A stretch of 64,000 bases of DNA from Pseudomonas sp. N040 (GCF_015637705.1 NZ_JADOBE010000002.1:479454-543453), one strand, 5' to 3'; counted from the stretch's first letter, positions 41,445-51,450 are shown. Made by a program: numbers and translations. Notes: a model not told the origin generated them from the sequence alone.

Positions 41445-41511
41445 TTGTCACCATGCGACAACTTCTTATAGCGCCACCCCCTCCTTGGCTGGCGCTTATG
41501 CAGATGCGACA
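41445..41511 (-). promoter_or_regulatory. Candidate ArgR half-sites upstream of aruC
   Basis: On the minus strand two copies of TGTCGC-N8-AA occur at 41511-41496 and 41460-41445, in the same orientation as the operon. This is the half-site pattern I recall for Pseudomonas ArgR, which activates aru genes. Published sites are direct repeats about 21 bp apart, while these start 51 bp apart. Between them lies an inverted repeat AGCGCCA (41470-41476) / TGGCGCT (41490-41496). Confidence 0.5.
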
Positions 41512-41617
41512 GAAATGATCGTGCACGCACAGTTTAAACGGATCGACGCCGCTCAGCGCAGCACCGGGGCGTGCAGGATGACTTGAGGGAATTTGCCGAA
41601 GAGACGAAACAGCCGGC

Positions 41618-41917
41618 CTAACTGGCGGCTGGTCCATCGCCGGACGCGCCCAACTGTTGCTGCGAGCGCTTCAATTGCGCGGAGGTTCGCAGCATTTTCA
41701 GCCGCAGCCGCCAGCGCAAGACCTGCCCTGCCAGCAACCCCAGCAAGCCGCCGCTGATGAAGGCGCAGGTGATATAGGCCGCCACAGGCCATTGCGGCGA
41801 CTGGTTACCGGCAAAGCTCAACTGCACCGCAGCCTGATTCTCCAGAACGAAGATGACACTGGCGACAGCAACCAGCAGTAGTGTGAGCAAAAGCAACGCA
41901 CGCTTGAGCCAAAGCAT
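41618..41917 (-). CDS. lapA: LapA family membrane protein (DUF1049)
   Basis: 99 residues with two transmembrane helices (about 5-25 and 42-64: AAYITCAFISGGLLGLLAGQ) and a basic coiled tail (RWRLRLKMLRTSAQLKRSQQQL). This is the LapA/YciS layout; E. coli LapA works with LapB to control LpxC and lipopolysaccharide assembly. No lapB follows here. It lies 91 bp downstream of ihfB, the usual neighbour in gammaproteobacteria. Confidence 0.85.
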   Translation of the reverse strand: MLWLKRALLLLTLLLVAVASVIFVLENQAAVQLSFAGNQSPQWPVAAYITCAFISGGLLGLLAGQVLRWRLRLKMLRTSAQLKRSQQQLGASGDGPAAS

Positions 41918-42008
41918 GATGGGATCCTTTCCTGCGGGGCAACCGGCGCAGGCTTGGCAGTCCGTTGAAAACAACCTGAATTGCCAATACTGTGTTGAAT
42001 ACAGCCGG

Positions 42009-42290
42009 TTAATCGTCGTTTACGCGATCGCGCAACTCTTTGCCCGGCTTGAAGTGCGGCACATATTTGCCTTCCAGGCGAACCGATTCGCCGGTCTTTG
42101 GATTGCGGCCGACACGGGGGGCGCGAAAATGCAGGGAAAAGCTGCCGAAACCACGTATCTCGATGCGCTCGCCGGTCGACAGGGCCTGGGACATCTGCTC
42201 GAGCATGGTCTTGATCGCCAGCTCGACATCCTTGGATGAAAGCTGTCCCTGCCCCTCCACGATGCGCTCGATCAACTCCGACTTGGTCAT
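42009..42290 (-). CDS. ihfB: Integration host factor beta subunit IhfB
   Basis: 93 residues starting [20 protein letters not shown]; the DNA-bending arm is [20 protein letters not shown] with the intercalating Pro in NPKTGE. It pairs with IhfA to bend DNA at promoters, origins and recombination sites. AAGGA lies before the ATG. The 208 bp upstream are unusually A/T-rich for this window and contain the rpsA terminator, so ihfB probably has its own promoter there. Confidence 0.96.
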   Translation of the reverse strand: MTKSELIERIVEGQGQLSSKDVELAIKTMLEQMSQALSTGERIEIRGFGSFSLHFRAPRVGRNPKTGESVRLEGKYVPHFKPGKELRDRVNDD

Positions 42291-42450
42291 TGTTTTTCCT
42301 TCTTTTTCAAGCGGCTAGATCATGTTTAACTGTTTTTAGCACGCAAAAATCGCTTTGAACAGTCCAACCGCAATTAAATCAAGGAGATATGACCACAAAC
42401 TGTACTTTAACCGGGTTATTCGAGCATCAGGGGGTCACTGAATTTCAGGC

Positions 42451-42480
42451 AAAAAAAGAGGCGACCGAAGTCGCCTCTTT
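42451..42480 (-). terminator. rpsA terminator
   Basis: AAAGAGGCGAC (42455-42465), loop CGAA, GTCGCCTCTTT (42470-42480). On the leftward strand the stem is followed by seven T, a classic Rho-independent terminator 19 bp after the rpsA stop. Confidence 0.9.
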
Positions 42481-42498
42481 CCAGTGCAGCAGCTGAAC

Positions 42499-44178
42499 TC
42501 AGTTCTGGCTGTTCATCTGGGCACGGATCAGATCACCAATGGTGGTCGGACTGGTGCTTTCGACATCCTGCTTGCGCAGTTCCTTCATTGCATCTTTCTC
42601 TTCATCGACGTCCTTCGACTTGACGGAGAGGCTGATGACGCGGCTCTTGCGATCGACGCTGATGATCTTGGCTTCGATTTCTTCGCCTTCTTTCAGCACG
42701 TTGCGCGCATCTTCAACGCGGTCACGGCTGATTTCAGAAGCTTTCAGTACGGCTTCGATGCCATCGGCCAGAGTGATTACCGCACCCTTGGCGTCAACTT
42801 CCTTGACGACACCGCGCACGATGGCGCCCTTGTCGTTAACGGCAACGTAGTTGGAGAACGGATCGTCTTCCATCTGCTTGATACCGAGGGAGATGCGCTC
42901 GCGCTCCGGATCTACGGAGAGAATGACGGTTTCCAGCTCGTCGCCTTTCTTGAAGCGGCGCACGGCTTCTTCGCCAACTTCATGCCAGGAAATATCGGAC
43001 AGGTGAACCAGACCATCGATTCCGCCTTCCAGACCAATGAAGATACCGAAATCGGTGATCGACTTGATGGTGCCGGAGATCTTGTCGCCCTTGTTGAAGC
43101 GGCTGGAGAAATCTTCCCATGGGTTGGATTTGCACTGCTTGATACCAAGGGAAATACGGCGGCGCTCTTCGTCGATGTCGAGAACCTGAACGTCCACTTC
43201 GTCGCCAACCTGAACCACTTTGGACGGGTGAATGTTCTTGTTGGTCCAATCCATTTCGGAAACGTGTACCAGGCCTTCAACACCCTCTTCCAGCTCGGCA
43301 AAGCAGCCGTAGTCGGTGAGGTTGGTGACCTTGGCGGTAACACGAGTACCTTCCGGGTAACGCGCCTTGATAGCGACCCATGGATCTTCGCCCAGCTGCT
43401 TGAGGCCGAGGGAAACACGATTGCGTTCGCGATCGTACTTCAGAACCTTGACATCGATTTCGTCGCCGACGTTGACGATCTCGGAAGGATGCTTGATACG
43501 CTTCCAGGCCATGTCGGTGATGTGCAGCAGGCCATCCACGCCGCCCAAGTCAACAAACGCACCGTAGTCGGTGAGGTTCTTGACAATACCCTTGACTTGC
43601 TGGCCTTCCTGCAGGGATTCCAGCAGAGCATCGCGCTCGGCACTGTTTTCCGCTTCCAGGACGCTGCGACGCGAAACCACAACGTTGTTGCGCTTCTGGT
43701 CCAGCTTGATGACCTTGAATTCGAGCTCTTTGCCTTCCAGGTGGGTGGTATCACGCACCGGACGGACATCAACCAGGGAACCAGGCAGGAACGCACGAAT
43801 GCCGTTCACGTCAACGGTGAAACCACCCTTGACCTTGCCATTGATAACACCCTTGACCACTTCTCCAGCATTGAAAGCAGCTTCCAGAACGATCCAGCAC
43901 TCGGCGCGCTTGGCTTTTTCACGGGACAGCTTGGTTTCACCAAAGCCATCATCAACCGCGTCCATGGCAACGTGGACTTCGTCACCGACCTTGATGGTCA
44001 GTTCGCCAGCGTCGTTATAGAACTGCTCAAGCGGGATAACGCCTTCGGATTTCAGTCCAGCATGCACGGTAACCCAGTCACCGTCGATGTCGACAATGAT
44101 GCCGGTGATGATTGCGCCCGGCTGCATGTCAAGGGACTTCAGGCTTTCTTCAAAAAGTTCTGCAAAGCTTTCGCTCAT
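42499..44178 (-). CDS. rpsA: 30S ribosomal protein S1
   Basis: 559 residues with six S1 (OB-fold) repeats at about 20-85, 105-170, 190-260, 275-347, 362-434 and 450-518; several share the G(Y/F)[19 protein letters not shown] core. S1 recruits structured mRNAs to the 30S subunit and melts them. The C-terminus is acidic/basic mixed ([20 protein letters not shown]). Codon use is the constrained type of a highly expressed gene. A leader hairpin at 44198 may take part in autoregulation, as S1 controls its own translation in E. coli. Confidence 0.98.
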   Translation of the reverse strand: MSESFAELFEESLKSLDMQPGAIITGIIVDIDGDWVTVHAGLKSEGVIPLEQFYNDAGELTIKVGDEVHVAMDAVDDGFGETKLSREKAKRAECWIVLEAAFNAGEVVKGVINGKVKGGFTVDVNGIRAFLPGSLVDVRPVRDTTHLEGKELEFKVIKLDQKRNNVVVSRRSVLEAENSAERDALLESLQEGQQVKGIVKNLTDYGAFVDLGGVDGLLHITDMAWKRIKHPSEIVNVGDEIDVKVLKYDRERNRVSLGLKQLGEDPWVAIKARYPEGTRVTAKVTNLTDYGCFAELEEGVEGLVHVSEMDWTNKNIHPSKVVQVGDEVDVQVLDIDEERRRISLGIKQCKSNPWEDFSSRFNKGDKISGTIKSITDFGIFIGLEGGIDGLVHLSDISWHEVGEEAVRRFKKGDELETVILSVDPERERISLGIKQMEDDPFSNYVAVNDKGAIVRGVVKEVDAKGAVITLADGIEAVLKASEISRDRVEDARNVLKEGEEIEAKIISVDRKSRVISLSVKSKDVDEEKDAMKELRKQDVESTSPTTIGDLIRAQMNSQN

Positions 44179-44197
44179 GTTGATTCCTGTTGATCAA

Positions 44198-44214
44198 GGG
44201 CAGGGAATCTGCCC
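44198..44214 (-). promoter_or_regulatory. Leader hairpin upstream of rpsA
   Basis: GGGCAG-GGAAT-CTGCCC, a perfect 6-bp stem 20 bp ahead of the rpsA start codon, in the expected 5' untranslated region. rpsA translation in E. coli is repressed by S1 through hairpins in this region; a similar role here is inference. Confidence 0.4.
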
Positions 44215-44250
44215 AAACCACATTCCAGACAACGTGGGTTCGTTTATATA

Positions 44251-44293
44251 AAAAGAGGCCTGCGGGACTATGACTGGTGTTCCCGCACGCCTC
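44251..44293 (-). terminator. Terminator between cmk and rpsA
   Basis: GAGGCCTGCGGGA (44255-44267) pairs with TCCCGCACGCCTC (44281-44293), 12 of 13 bases, across a 13-base loop. In the leftward direction it is followed by TTTTTATATAA. It follows the cmk stop by 6 bp and separates cmk from rpsA. Confidence 0.8.
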
Positions 44294-44299
44294 CTTGTG

Positions 44300-44977
44300 T
44301 CATCCGGCAATATCGCGACTGGCGACTTCACTCAGGATGCGTTCCAGCACCTGCTCGATGGAAAGTTCGGTCGAATCCAGCACTAGCGCATCGTCCGCTG
44401 GCTTTAGCGGAGCAACTGCACGCTGGGTATCGCGCGCATCGCGCGCCCGAATCTCATCAAGCAGACTCGCGAGATTAACATCTTCGCCCTTGCCTTTCAA
44501 CTGAAGGAAACGCCGGCGGGCACGCTCTTCCGCCCCGGCCGTGAGGAAGATTTTCAGCGGTGCCTGCGGAAACACCACGGTGCCCATATCCCGGCCATCG
44601 GCGATCAGCCCGGGGGCTTCAAGAAAGTCGCGCTGACGCTGCAACAGGGCGGCACGCACGCAGGGCAGTGCGGCCACCTGGGAGGCGCCGGCGCCGACCT
44701 GCTCGGTACGGATCAGGTCGGTCACCTCCTCGCCCTCGAGGATAATCCGCTGACCGCCCGGCTGCGCAATGAACTGCACATCCAGATGCGCTGCAAGGGT
44801 CTGCAGCGCCGCCTCATTGACCAGATCGATACCGTGATTGCGCGCCGCAAAAGCCAGCAAGCGGTACAGCGCTCCCGAATCCAGCAGCTTCCAGCCCAGC
44901 CGCCGGGCCAGCAAGCCGGCTACCGTGCCCTTGCCGGATCCGCTCGGCCCATCGATGGTAATCACCCGGGCGTTCAT
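44300..44977 (-). CDS. cmk: Cytidylate kinase
   Basis: 225 residues. P-loop GPSGSGKGT (10-18), the [13 protein letters not shown] base-binding stretch, [13 protein letters not shown] and the lid ([16 protein letters not shown]) are typical of type 1 CMP/dCMP kinase. It phosphorylates CMP and dCMP for nucleotide and phospholipid (CDP) synthesis. Its ATG overlaps the end of tyrA-aroA by four bases, a coupling common in gammaproteobacteria. Confidence 0.96.
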   Translation of the reverse strand: MNARVITIDGPSGSGKGTVAGLLARRLGWKLLDSGALYRLLAFAARNHGIDLVNEAALQTLAAHLDVQFIAQPGGQRIILEGEEVTDLIRTEQVGAGASQVAALPCVRAALLQRQRDFLEAPGLIADGRDMGTVVFPQAPLKIFLTAGAEERARRRFLQLKGKGEDVNLASLLDEIRARDARDTQRAVAPLKPADDALVLDSTELSIEQVLERILSEVASRDIAG

Positions 44978-47214
44978 GCCTTGCCCTCTTCGCGGACACG
45001 CATGCCCACCTGCTCGGCCAGGCCGAGGAAGTTCGGGAAGGAGGTGGCGACATTGGCGCAGTCATGGATGCGAATCGGCGCCGAGGCGCGCAAGGACGCC
45101 ACACTGAAGGACATGGCGATGCGGTGATCGCCATGGCTGTTGATTTCGCCTCCACCAATCGGACCGCCATCGATGATGATGCCATCCGCGGTAGGCTCGG
45201 CCTTCACGCCAAGTGCCTGCAGACCGTCGGCCATCACCTGGATACGGTCGGACTCCTTGACCCGCAGTTCCTCGGCACCACGCAGCACGGTACGCCCCTC
45301 GGCGCAGGCGGCGGCGACAAACAGCACCGGGAACTCGTCAATCGCCAGCGGCACCAGTGCTTCAGGGATATCGATACCTTTCAGGTGGGCGCTGCGCACG
45401 CGAATATCCGCCACCGGTTCGCCGCCCACTTCGCGCTGGTTTTCCAGGCTCAGGTCGGCGCCCATCAGCTTGAGGATGTCGATCACGCCGGTACGCGTCG
45501 GGTTGATGCCGACATGCTCGAGCACCAGCTCGGAACCCTCGGCGATGCTGCCGGCGACCAGAAAAAAGGCCGCCGAGGAAATATCCGCCGGCACTTCGAT
45601 ATGGGTTGCCGTCAGCGTGTGCCCGGCCTCCACCGTCGCCACGTTACCCGCCACGCTCACCGGGTAGCCGAAGCCGCGCAGCATGCGCTCGGTATGGTCG
45701 CGCGTCGGCGCCGGCTCGGTTACCGAAGTCTGGCCGGAGGCATAAAGCCCCGCCAGCAACAGGCAGGATTTGACCTGCGCGCTGGCCATCGGCATTTCGT
45801 AGTTCATCCCGCAAAGCTGCTGGCCGCCACGGATTACCAGCGGCGGACGTCCTTCCGGGCCGGTCTCGATCACCGCACCCATCTCGCGCAACGGACTGGC
45901 CACCCGGTTCATCGGCCGCTTGGACAATGAAGCATCGCCGGTCAGCGTGCTGTCAAACGACTGCGCTGCCAGCAGCCCCGAGAGCAGGCGCATGGAAGTC
46001 CCGGAGTTGCCCAGATACAGCGGCCCTGGCGGCGGCTGCAGGCCATGCAGGCCAACCCCGTGAATGGTCACGCGGCCATGCTGCGGGCCTTCGATGACCA
46101 CGCCCATGTCGCGGAAGGCCTGCAGGGTGGCCAGCGCATCCTCACCCTCAAGGAAACCTTCCACCTCGGTGGTGCCTTCGGCCAGCGAGCCGAGCATGAT
46201 CGAGCGATGGGAAATGGACTTGTCGCCCGGTACCCGAATGCGTCCGCTGAGGCGTCCGCCAGGCTGGGCCAGATAAATCAGATCGTTGTTGTCGTGCATA
46301 GCGTCCACATAGGCCCGGCGGGCCAGGATTTTACTGAAATGTTCACGGGCCACCCGCGCGCGGGTAAACACGCCGAGCAGATGATGCCCGTCCTGTGTGT
46401 CAACCGCGTTGCGCAGGGCATCGAGATCGCCACGAAAGTCGTCAAGCACACTGAGCACCGCCTCGCGGTTGGCCAGACAGATGTCGTGCCACATCAGCGG
46501 ATCACTGCCGGCAATCCGCGTGAAGTCGCGAAAGCCGCCGGCGGCATAGCGGAAAATTTCCAGGTTCTCGCTGCGCTTGGCCAGCGAATCGACCAGCCCG
46601 AACGCCAGCAGATGCGGCAGGTGGCTGGTGGCCGCCAGCACCTCGTCGTGATGGGCGACATCCATGTGCTCGACATCGGCATCCAGCACGCGCCAGAGCC
46701 GATCGACCAGTGCCAGCGCAGCAGGGTCGACCAGCGAATGTGGCGTCAGGATGACCTTGTGCCGGCGGAACAGTGCGGCATCGGCGGCCTCCACCCCACT
46801 CTGCTCCGATCCGGCAATCGGGTGTCCGGGCACAAAGCGCGGCAACTGCTGCGGCAGGAAGCGCTGGGCGGCACGCAGGATGCTGCCCTTGGCGCTGCCC
46901 ACGTCGGTCAGCACCGCCTGCCCCAGATCCAGCCGCGCCAGCTGCTCCAACAGTTTCTCCATGGCCAGGATCGGTACCGCCAGCTGGATCAGCGCGGCGC
47001 CCTGACAGGCTTGGGCCAGCTCGGTTTCGCAACGGTCGACCACGCCCAGCTCGACGGCCAGGCGCCGCGACTCGGGATCCAGATCAACGCCAACCACTTC
47101 GCTGAACAGCGCGGCTTCGCGCATGCCCTTGGCAAAGGAGCCGCCAATCAGGCCCAGGCCGATCACGACCAGGCGACCGAGCCCGGCCGGTGCCTGCAGC
47201 ATCGACTCAGCCAC
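44974..47214 (-). CDS. aroA: Fused prephenate dehydrogenase / EPSP synthase (TyrA-AroA)
   Basis: 746 residues carrying two enzymes. Residues about 1-290 are a prephenate dehydrogenase with NAD motif [16 protein letters not shown] and the [16 protein letters not shown] loop. From about 310 comes 3-phosphoshikimate 1-carboxyvinyltransferase with [36 protein letters not shown], the [17 protein letters not shown] catalytic Asp and [15 protein letters not shown]. It therefore makes both chorismate precursor and 4-hydroxyphenylpyruvate (tyrosine branch). The fusion is characteristic of Pseudomonas. GTG 47214 is chosen: AAGGTG lies 7 bases before it; TTG 47220 and ATG 47202 are alternatives. It overlaps hisC by 8 bases. 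Confidence 0.94.
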   Translation of the reverse strand: MAESMLQAPAGLGRLVVIGLGLIGGSFAKGMREAALFSEVVGVDLDPESRRLAVELGVVDRCETELAQACQGAALIQLAVPILAMEKLLEQLARLDLGQAVLTDVGSAKGSILRAAQRFLPQQLPRFVPGHPIAGSEQSGVEAADAALFRRHKVILTPHSLVDPAALALVDRLWRVLDADVEHMDVAHHDEVLAATSHLPHLLAFGLVDSLAKRSENLEIFRYAAGGFRDFTRIAGSDPLMWHDICLANREAVLSVLDDFRGDLDALRNAVDTQDGHHLLGVFTRARVAREHFSKILARRAYVDAMHDNNDLIYLAQPGGRLSGRIRVPGDKSISHRSIMLGSLAEGTTEVEGFLEGEDALATLQAFRDMGVVIEGPQHGRVTIHGVGLHGLQPPPGPLYLGNSGTSMRLLSGLLAAQSFDSTLTGDASLSKRPMNRVASPLREMGAVIETGPEGRPPLVIRGGQQLCGMNYEMPMASAQVKSCLLLAGLYASGQTSVTEPAPTRDHTERMLRGFGYPVSVAGNVATVEAGHTLTATHIEVPADISSAAFFLVAGSIAEGSELVLEHVGINPTRTGVIDILKLMGADLSLENQREVGGEPVADIRVRSAHLKGIDIPEALVPLAIDEFPVLFVAAACAEGRTVLRGAEELRVKESDRIQVMADGLQALGVKAEPTADGIIIDGGPIGGGEINSHGDHRIAMSFSVASLRASAPIRIHDCANVATSFPNFLGLAEQVGMRVREEGKA

Positions 47215-48319
47215 GCTCAAGCACCTTGGCCAATGCCTCGAGGAAACGGCTGTTCTCGCGCTCGGTGCCGATCGACACGCGCAGGAAGTTCGGCATGCCG
47301 TAACCGCCCACCGGCCGCACGATTACCCCTTCGCGCAACAGGGCCTGATTGAGCGTCGTGGTATCCCGGGCAAAGTCCACCGCAATAAAATTGCCCTTGC
47401 TCGGAATCCAGCCCAGCCCCAGCGCCCGCAAGCCTGCCTCCAGCTGCAGCATGCCGGCATCGTTCAGTTGGCGGCTGGCGGCCAGGTAATCGGTGTCCAG
47501 CAGGGCCGCGCAGGCAGCCGTCAGCGCCAGGCTGTTGACATTGAATGGCTGGCGCACGCGATTCAGCACATCGGCGACCTGTGGCGAGGACAGCGCATAG
47601 CCGACCCGCAACGCAGCCAGGCCATAGGCCTTGGAAAAGGTCCGCGACACCAGCAGGTTCGCATGGCGCGCCAGATAGTCGAGGCCATCGGGCAGGTCAC
47701 TGCCCTCGGCGTACTCGATATAGGCCTCGTCGAGAACCACCAGGACCTGCTCCGGCACTGCCGCCAGGAAGCGCTCCAAGGCAGCGGCAGCAAACCAGGT
47801 GCCGGTCGGGTTGTTCGGGTTAGCCAGGAACACCACCCGGGTGTTGGCATCGATCGCCGCCAGCATGGCATCCAGATCATGCCCGTAGTCTCGTGCCGGC
47901 ACCGCGCGCCCTTCGGCGCCCGCGGCCTGGGTGGCGATGGGATACACGGCAAAGGCGAACTGGCTGAATACCGCATTCAAGCCCGGCGCCAGCCAGGCGC
48001 GCGCGACCAGATCAAGGATGTCGTTGGAACCATTGCCCAGCGTGACCTGCGCGGCAGTTACGCCATAGCGACTGGCCAGTGCCTGCTTGAGGGCGAAACC
48101 ATTGCCGTCCGGATAGCGGGTCAGCTCGGGCAGGGCCGCCTGAATCGCCGCCAGCACCTTGCCACCCGGGCCCAGCGGATTTTCGTTGCTGGCCAGTTTG
48201 ACGATACCGGCAGGATCGAGATCGAGCTCGCGGGCGAGTTCTTCGACCGGTTTCCCCGGCACATACGGCGAGAGTTTTTGCACACCCGGCAAGGCCAGGG
48301 CGAGAAAGTCACAGCTCAT
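47207..48319 (-). CDS. hisC: Histidinol-phosphate/aromatic aminotransferase HisC
   Basis: 370 residues, class I/II aminotransferase. LASNENPLGPGG, GNGSNDILDLVARAWL, NPNNPTGTWF and the PLP Lys in SRTFSKAYGLAALRVGY are present. In this aromatic operon the second HisC copy probably transaminates prephenate or phenylpyruvate-type acids (it is the hisC2 of P. aeruginosa) besides histidinol phosphate. ATG 48319 gives MSCDFLALALPGVQ; upstream codons read into non-coding sequence. Confidence 0.93.
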   Translation of the reverse strand: MSCDFLALALPGVQKLSPYVPGKPVEELARELDLDPAGIVKLASNENPLGPGGKVLAAIQAALPELTRYPDGNGFALKQALASRYGVTAAQVTLGNGSNDILDLVARAWLAPGLNAVFSQFAFAVYPIATQAAGAEGRAVPARDYGHDLDAMLAAIDANTRVVFLANPNNPTGTWFAAAALERFLAAVPEQVLVVLDEAYIEYAEGSDLPDGLDYLARHANLLVSRTFSKAYGLAALRVGYALSSPQVADVLNRVRQPFNVNSLALTAACAALLDTDYLAASRQLNDAGMLQLEAGLRALGLGWIPSKGNFIAVDFARDTTTLNQALLREGVIVRPVGGYGMPNFLRVSIGTERENSRFLEALAKVLERG

Positions 48320-48416
48320 GAAAGTTCCTGTCACGGTGGGCAGCCTGCACAAGGTCGGCAATGTTAAGGCAGGAACGCCCGGCCAGCGACCCCATTGGGC
48401 GAATTTACGACGTATT

Positions 48417-49037
48417 TCAGCTGATTGCGGTGTAGCGGCCCGCCTTGTGGTTGAACGCCAGCACCAGATTGAGCACCACCGCGCCGAGCACCGAGAGCAG
48501 AAGCGCCTGCAGCCCGACGACCGCCGAGGCCGCCAGCAGGATCAGGCAGTCGATCAGCATCTGCACTCTGCCGGCGCTCCAGCCAAAGCGATCCTGCAGG
48601 TACAGCACCAGCAGGTTGACCCCGCCGAGGCTGGCACGATGGCGAAACAGCATGAGCATGCCCACCCCCATGAGGATCCCGCCCAGCACTGCCGCATAGG
48701 CTGGCTGCAGCAGGGAAAACTGCAGCCAGTGCCCGCTCAGCTCCACCAGCAGCGACACCAGGCTCACCGCGCACAGGGTGCGCAGGGTAAACGGCCAGCC
48801 CATGCGCTGGAACGCCAGGATATAGAACGGCAGGTTGATCAGAAAATACCCGGCGCCAAACGACACGGGCGTCGCATACGCCAGCAGGAAACCGAGCCCG
48901 GCAGTGCCACCGGTCAGCAGTCCCGCGCTCTTGTACAGATTGATCGCCAGCGCGATCAGCAAGGTGGCGCTGAGCAGCGCCTGCAGGTCTTCCAGCAGGC
49001 TGTGCTGCTCGGGGGCGGATGGCTGATCGAGGCTCAT
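48417..49037 (-). CDS. YitT family membrane protein
   Basis: 206 residues with about five transmembrane helices (LLSATLLIALAINLYKSAG, LLTGGTAGLGFLLAYATPV, FGAGYFLINLPFYILAF and two later) and the YitT signature GGTAGLGF and LFRHRASLGGVNLLVLYL. Members are uncharacterised inner-membrane proteins. The odd part is its place: it lies between hisC and pheA, where other pseudomonads that I recall have none. A 13-bp inverted repeat lies just upstream, so it may be expressed on its own. Confidence 0.85.
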   Translation of the reverse strand: MSLDQPSAPEQHSLLEDLQALLSATLLIALAINLYKSAGLLTGGTAGLGFLLAYATPVSFGAGYFLINLPFYILAFQRMGWPFTLRTLCAVSLVSLLVELSGHWLQFSLLQPAYAAVLGGILMGVGMLMLFRHRASLGGVNLLVLYLQDRFGWSAGRVQMLIDCLILLAASAVVGLQALLLSVLGAVVLNLVLAFNHKAGRYTAIS

Positions 49038-49079
49038 GAATTTCTCTGAAACGGCAGGCTGGGGCAAGGTGCCAGACGC

Positions 49080-49112
49080 CGATACCCATCGGGTAGTGGC
49101 CGATGGGTATCG
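49080..49112. promoter_or_regulatory. Perfect inverted repeat between pheA and the YitT-like gene
   Basis: CGATACCCATCGG (49080-49092), seven-base centre, CCGATGGGTATCG (49100-49112). It is 43 bp upstream of the YitT-like start codon and 53 bp past the pheA stop. No U-tract follows on either side, so an operator for a dimeric regulator is as likely as a terminator. Confidence 0.5.
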
Positions 49113-49165
49113 CTATGCTCCGCCCATCCTGCCGCCTGTGCGGCCCCCAGCCAAGCGCCGGCGGG

Positions 49166-50263
49166 TCAAAGCACGGCTTTCGGGTAGGAGCCCAGCACCT
49201 TCAAGGCCACTGCTTCCTGATTGATCTTCTCCAGTACGCCCTTGACCAGCGGATCCTGGTGATGACCGACGAAATCGATGAAGAACACATAGGTCCACTT
49301 GCCACTGCGCGACGGCCGGGTCTCGATGCGCGTCAGGTCGATGCCGCTGGCATGGAACGGCACCAGCAGCTCGTGGAGGGCACCGGGCTTGTTGCGCATG
49401 GACACGATGATCGAGGTCTTGTCGTCACCGGTCGGCGGCACTTCCTGGCTGCCGATGATGAGGAAGCGCGTGGAGTTGTCCGGCCGATCCTCGATCTTTT
49501 CCGCCAGCTTGGTCAGGCCGTAGAGTTGCGCCGCCATATCGCCGGCAATCGCCGCCGAACTCCACTCGCTCTTCACCCGCTTGGCCGCATCGGCGTTGCT
49601 CGACACCGCCACGCGCTCGACATTCGGGTAATGCGCATCCAGCCATTTGCGGCACTGCGCCAGCGACTGGGCATGCGAATAGATGCGGGTAATGCGATCG
49701 GTCTTGGTGGTATCGCCGACCAGCAGGTGGTGGTGGATGCGCAGCTCGACTTCGCCACAGATGACCATGTCGTGCTCGAGGAAACTGTCCAGCGTGTGGT
49801 TGACCGCGCCTTCGGTGGAGTTCTCCACCGGCACCACGCCAAAGTTCACCGCACCGGCGGCCACTTCGCGGAACACTTCATCGATCGCCGCCATCGGCAC
49901 GCTGATCACCCCATGGCCGAAGTGCTTGAGTGCGGCCGCCTGCGAGAAGGTCCCTTCCGGCCCCAGATAGGCCACCTTGAGCGGCTGCTCGAGAGCCAGG
50001 CAGGAGGACATGATTTCGCGGAACAGACGCGCCACTTCCTCGTTGTCCAGCGGCCCCTTGTTCAGTTCCATGATGTGCTTGAGCACCCAGGCTTCGCGCT
50101 CCGGGCGATAGAACACCGGCGACTCGCCCGCCGGCAGCGAGAGCATCTTGACCCGCGCCACTTCCTGGGCGCAGCGCGCGCGATCGCTGATCAGCTCGAG
50201 GATTTTCTCGTCGAGATTGTCGATCCGCACCCGCAGTGCCTTGAGTTGATCGGCCTCGGACAT
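49166..50263 (-). CDS. pheA: Chorismate mutase/prephenate dehydratase PheA (P-protein)
   Basis: 365 residues. Chorismate mutase (AroQ type) spans 1-90 (LKALRVRIDNLDEKILELIS), prephenate dehydratase about 95-275 (YLGPEGTFSQAAALKHFG, PVENSTEGAVNHTLD, DNSTRFLIIG with the catalytic Thr), then an ACT domain about 287-362 (GALHELLVPFHASGIDLTRI, ETRPSRSGKWTYVF) that binds phenylalanine for feedback inhibition. It makes phenylpyruvate. The ATG at 50263 touches the serC stop (TGATG). Confidence 0.96.
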   Translation of the reverse strand: MSEADQLKALRVRIDNLDEKILELISDRARCAQEVARVKMLSLPAGESPVFYRPEREAWVLKHIMELNKGPLDNEEVARLFREIMSSCLALEQPLKVAYLGPEGTFSQAAALKHFGHGVISVPMAAIDEVFREVAAGAVNFGVVPVENSTEGAVNHTLDSFLEHDMVICGEVELRIHHHLLVGDTTKTDRITRIYSHAQSLAQCRKWLDAHYPNVERVAVSSNADAAKRVKSEWSSAAIAGDMAAQLYGLTKLAEKIEDRPDNSTRFLIIGSQEVPPTGDDKTSIIVSMRNKPGALHELLVPFHASGIDLTRIETRPSRSGKWTYVFFIDFVGHHQDPLVKGVLEKINQEAVALKVLGSYPKAVL

Positions 50264-51348
50264 CAGGCGTGCTCCTTCTCGAACTCCGCCATGTAGGCCA
50301 CCAGCGCTTCCACCGCATCCATCCCGACGGCGTTGTAGATCGAGGCGCGCATGCCGCCTACCGAGCGATGGCCCTTGAGATTGAGCAGGCCGCGCGCGTC
50401 GGCACCGGCGAGGAAGGCCTTGTCGAGCTTCTCGTCGGCCAAGCGGAACGGCACGTTCATCCACGAACGGGCATTGCGGGCAATCGGGTTGCTGTAGAAC
50501 TCGCTGGCATCGATGGTCCGGTACAGCAGGTCCTTCTTGGCGCGGTTGATCCGCTCCATCGCCTCGACTCCACCCTGCTCCTTCAGCCAGGCGAAGACCA
50601 GCCCCGAGAGGTACCAGGAGAAGGTTGCCGGGGTGTTGTACATCGAGCCGTTGTCGGCGGCGATCTTGTAATTGAGCATGGTCGGGCACACCGAACGCGC
50701 GCGACCGAGCAGGTCTTCACGGACGATCACCACCACCAGGCCACTGGGGCCGATGTTCTTCTGCGCGCCGGCATAGATCAGGCCGAACTTCGACACGTCC
50801 AGCGGCCGCGAGAGGATGTCCGAGGACATATCCGCCACCAGGGGAACGTCACCGACCTCGGGAATCCAGTCGAACTGCAGGCCGCCAATGGTTTCGTTGC
50901 TGGCGTAGTGCAGGTAGGCCGCATCCTTCGACAAGTGCCAGTCGTTCTGCCCGGGAATCGCGAAGTAATCGAGCGCCTTGGCGCTGGCGGCGACGTTCAC
51001 GTTGCCGAAACGCTGCGCCTCTTCCAGCGCCTTCTTCGACCAGATACCGGTGTCGATGTAGTCGGCTACACCGTCTTCGGGCAACAGGTTCAGCGGGATC
51101 TCGGCGAATTGCTGGCTGGCACCGCCCTGCAGGAACAGCACCTTGTAGTCGCTGGGGATGGCCAGCAGGTCGCGCAGATCCTGTTCGGCCTGCTCGGCGA
51201 TCGCCACATAGTCGTCGCTGCGGTGGCTCATTTCCATCACCGACAGGCCTTTGCCCTGCCAGTCGAGGAGTTCCGCCTGGGCACGCAACAGAACGGCTTC
51301 GGGAAGCGCGGCCGGGCCGGCGCAGAAGTTATGGGCTCGTTTGCTCAC
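50263..51348 (-). CDS. serC: Phosphoserine aminotransferase SerC
   Basis: 361 residues, the usual length. NFCAGPAALPEAVL at the start, FLQGGASQQFAEIPLNLL, and the PLP Lys in YAGAQKNIGPSGLVVVIV identify it. It makes 3-phosphoserine from 3-phosphohydroxypyruvate, and in the PLP pathway the analogous 4-phosphohydroxythreonine. GTG 51348 is chosen since it gives the family start MSKRAHNF; an in-frame GTG four codons before is possible. It lies 102 bp after gyrA. Confidence 0.95.
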   Translation of the reverse strand: MSKRAHNFCAGPAALPEAVLLRAQAELLDWQGKGLSVMEMSHRSDDYVAIAEQAEQDLRDLLAIPSDYKVLFLQGGASQQFAEIPLNLLPEDGVADYIDTGIWSKKALEEAQRFGNVNVAASAKALDYFAIPGQNDWHLSKDAAYLHYASNETIGGLQFDWIPEVGDVPLVADMSSDILSRPLDVSKFGLIYAGAQKNIGPSGLVVVIVREDLLGRARSVCPTMLNYKIAADNGSMYNTPATFSWYLSGLVFAWLKEQGGVEAMERINRAKKDLLYRTIDASEFYSNPIARNARSWMNVPFRLADEKLDKAFLAGADARGLLNLKGHRSVGGMRASIYNAVGMDAVEALVAYMAEFEKEHA

Positions 51349-51450
51349 GTCGACTCTCACTGTAATGGGGCCAACACCCGGCAGGGTCATTGGCCGATCT
51401 GACTTGTACTGGCGGATCAAGCGCAGCGCGCCGGAACCGCCCTGCAGCTT

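Noticed and set aside
42484..44193. 569-codon plus-strand frame exactly opposite rpsA
   Set aside because: Mirror of the constrained codon use of rpsA; the minus-strand S1 protein explains the sequence fully.
49166..50689. 507-residue version of pheA
   Set aside because: The first 142 residues are out-of-frame serC sequence; ATG 50263 gives the standard 365-residue P-protein.
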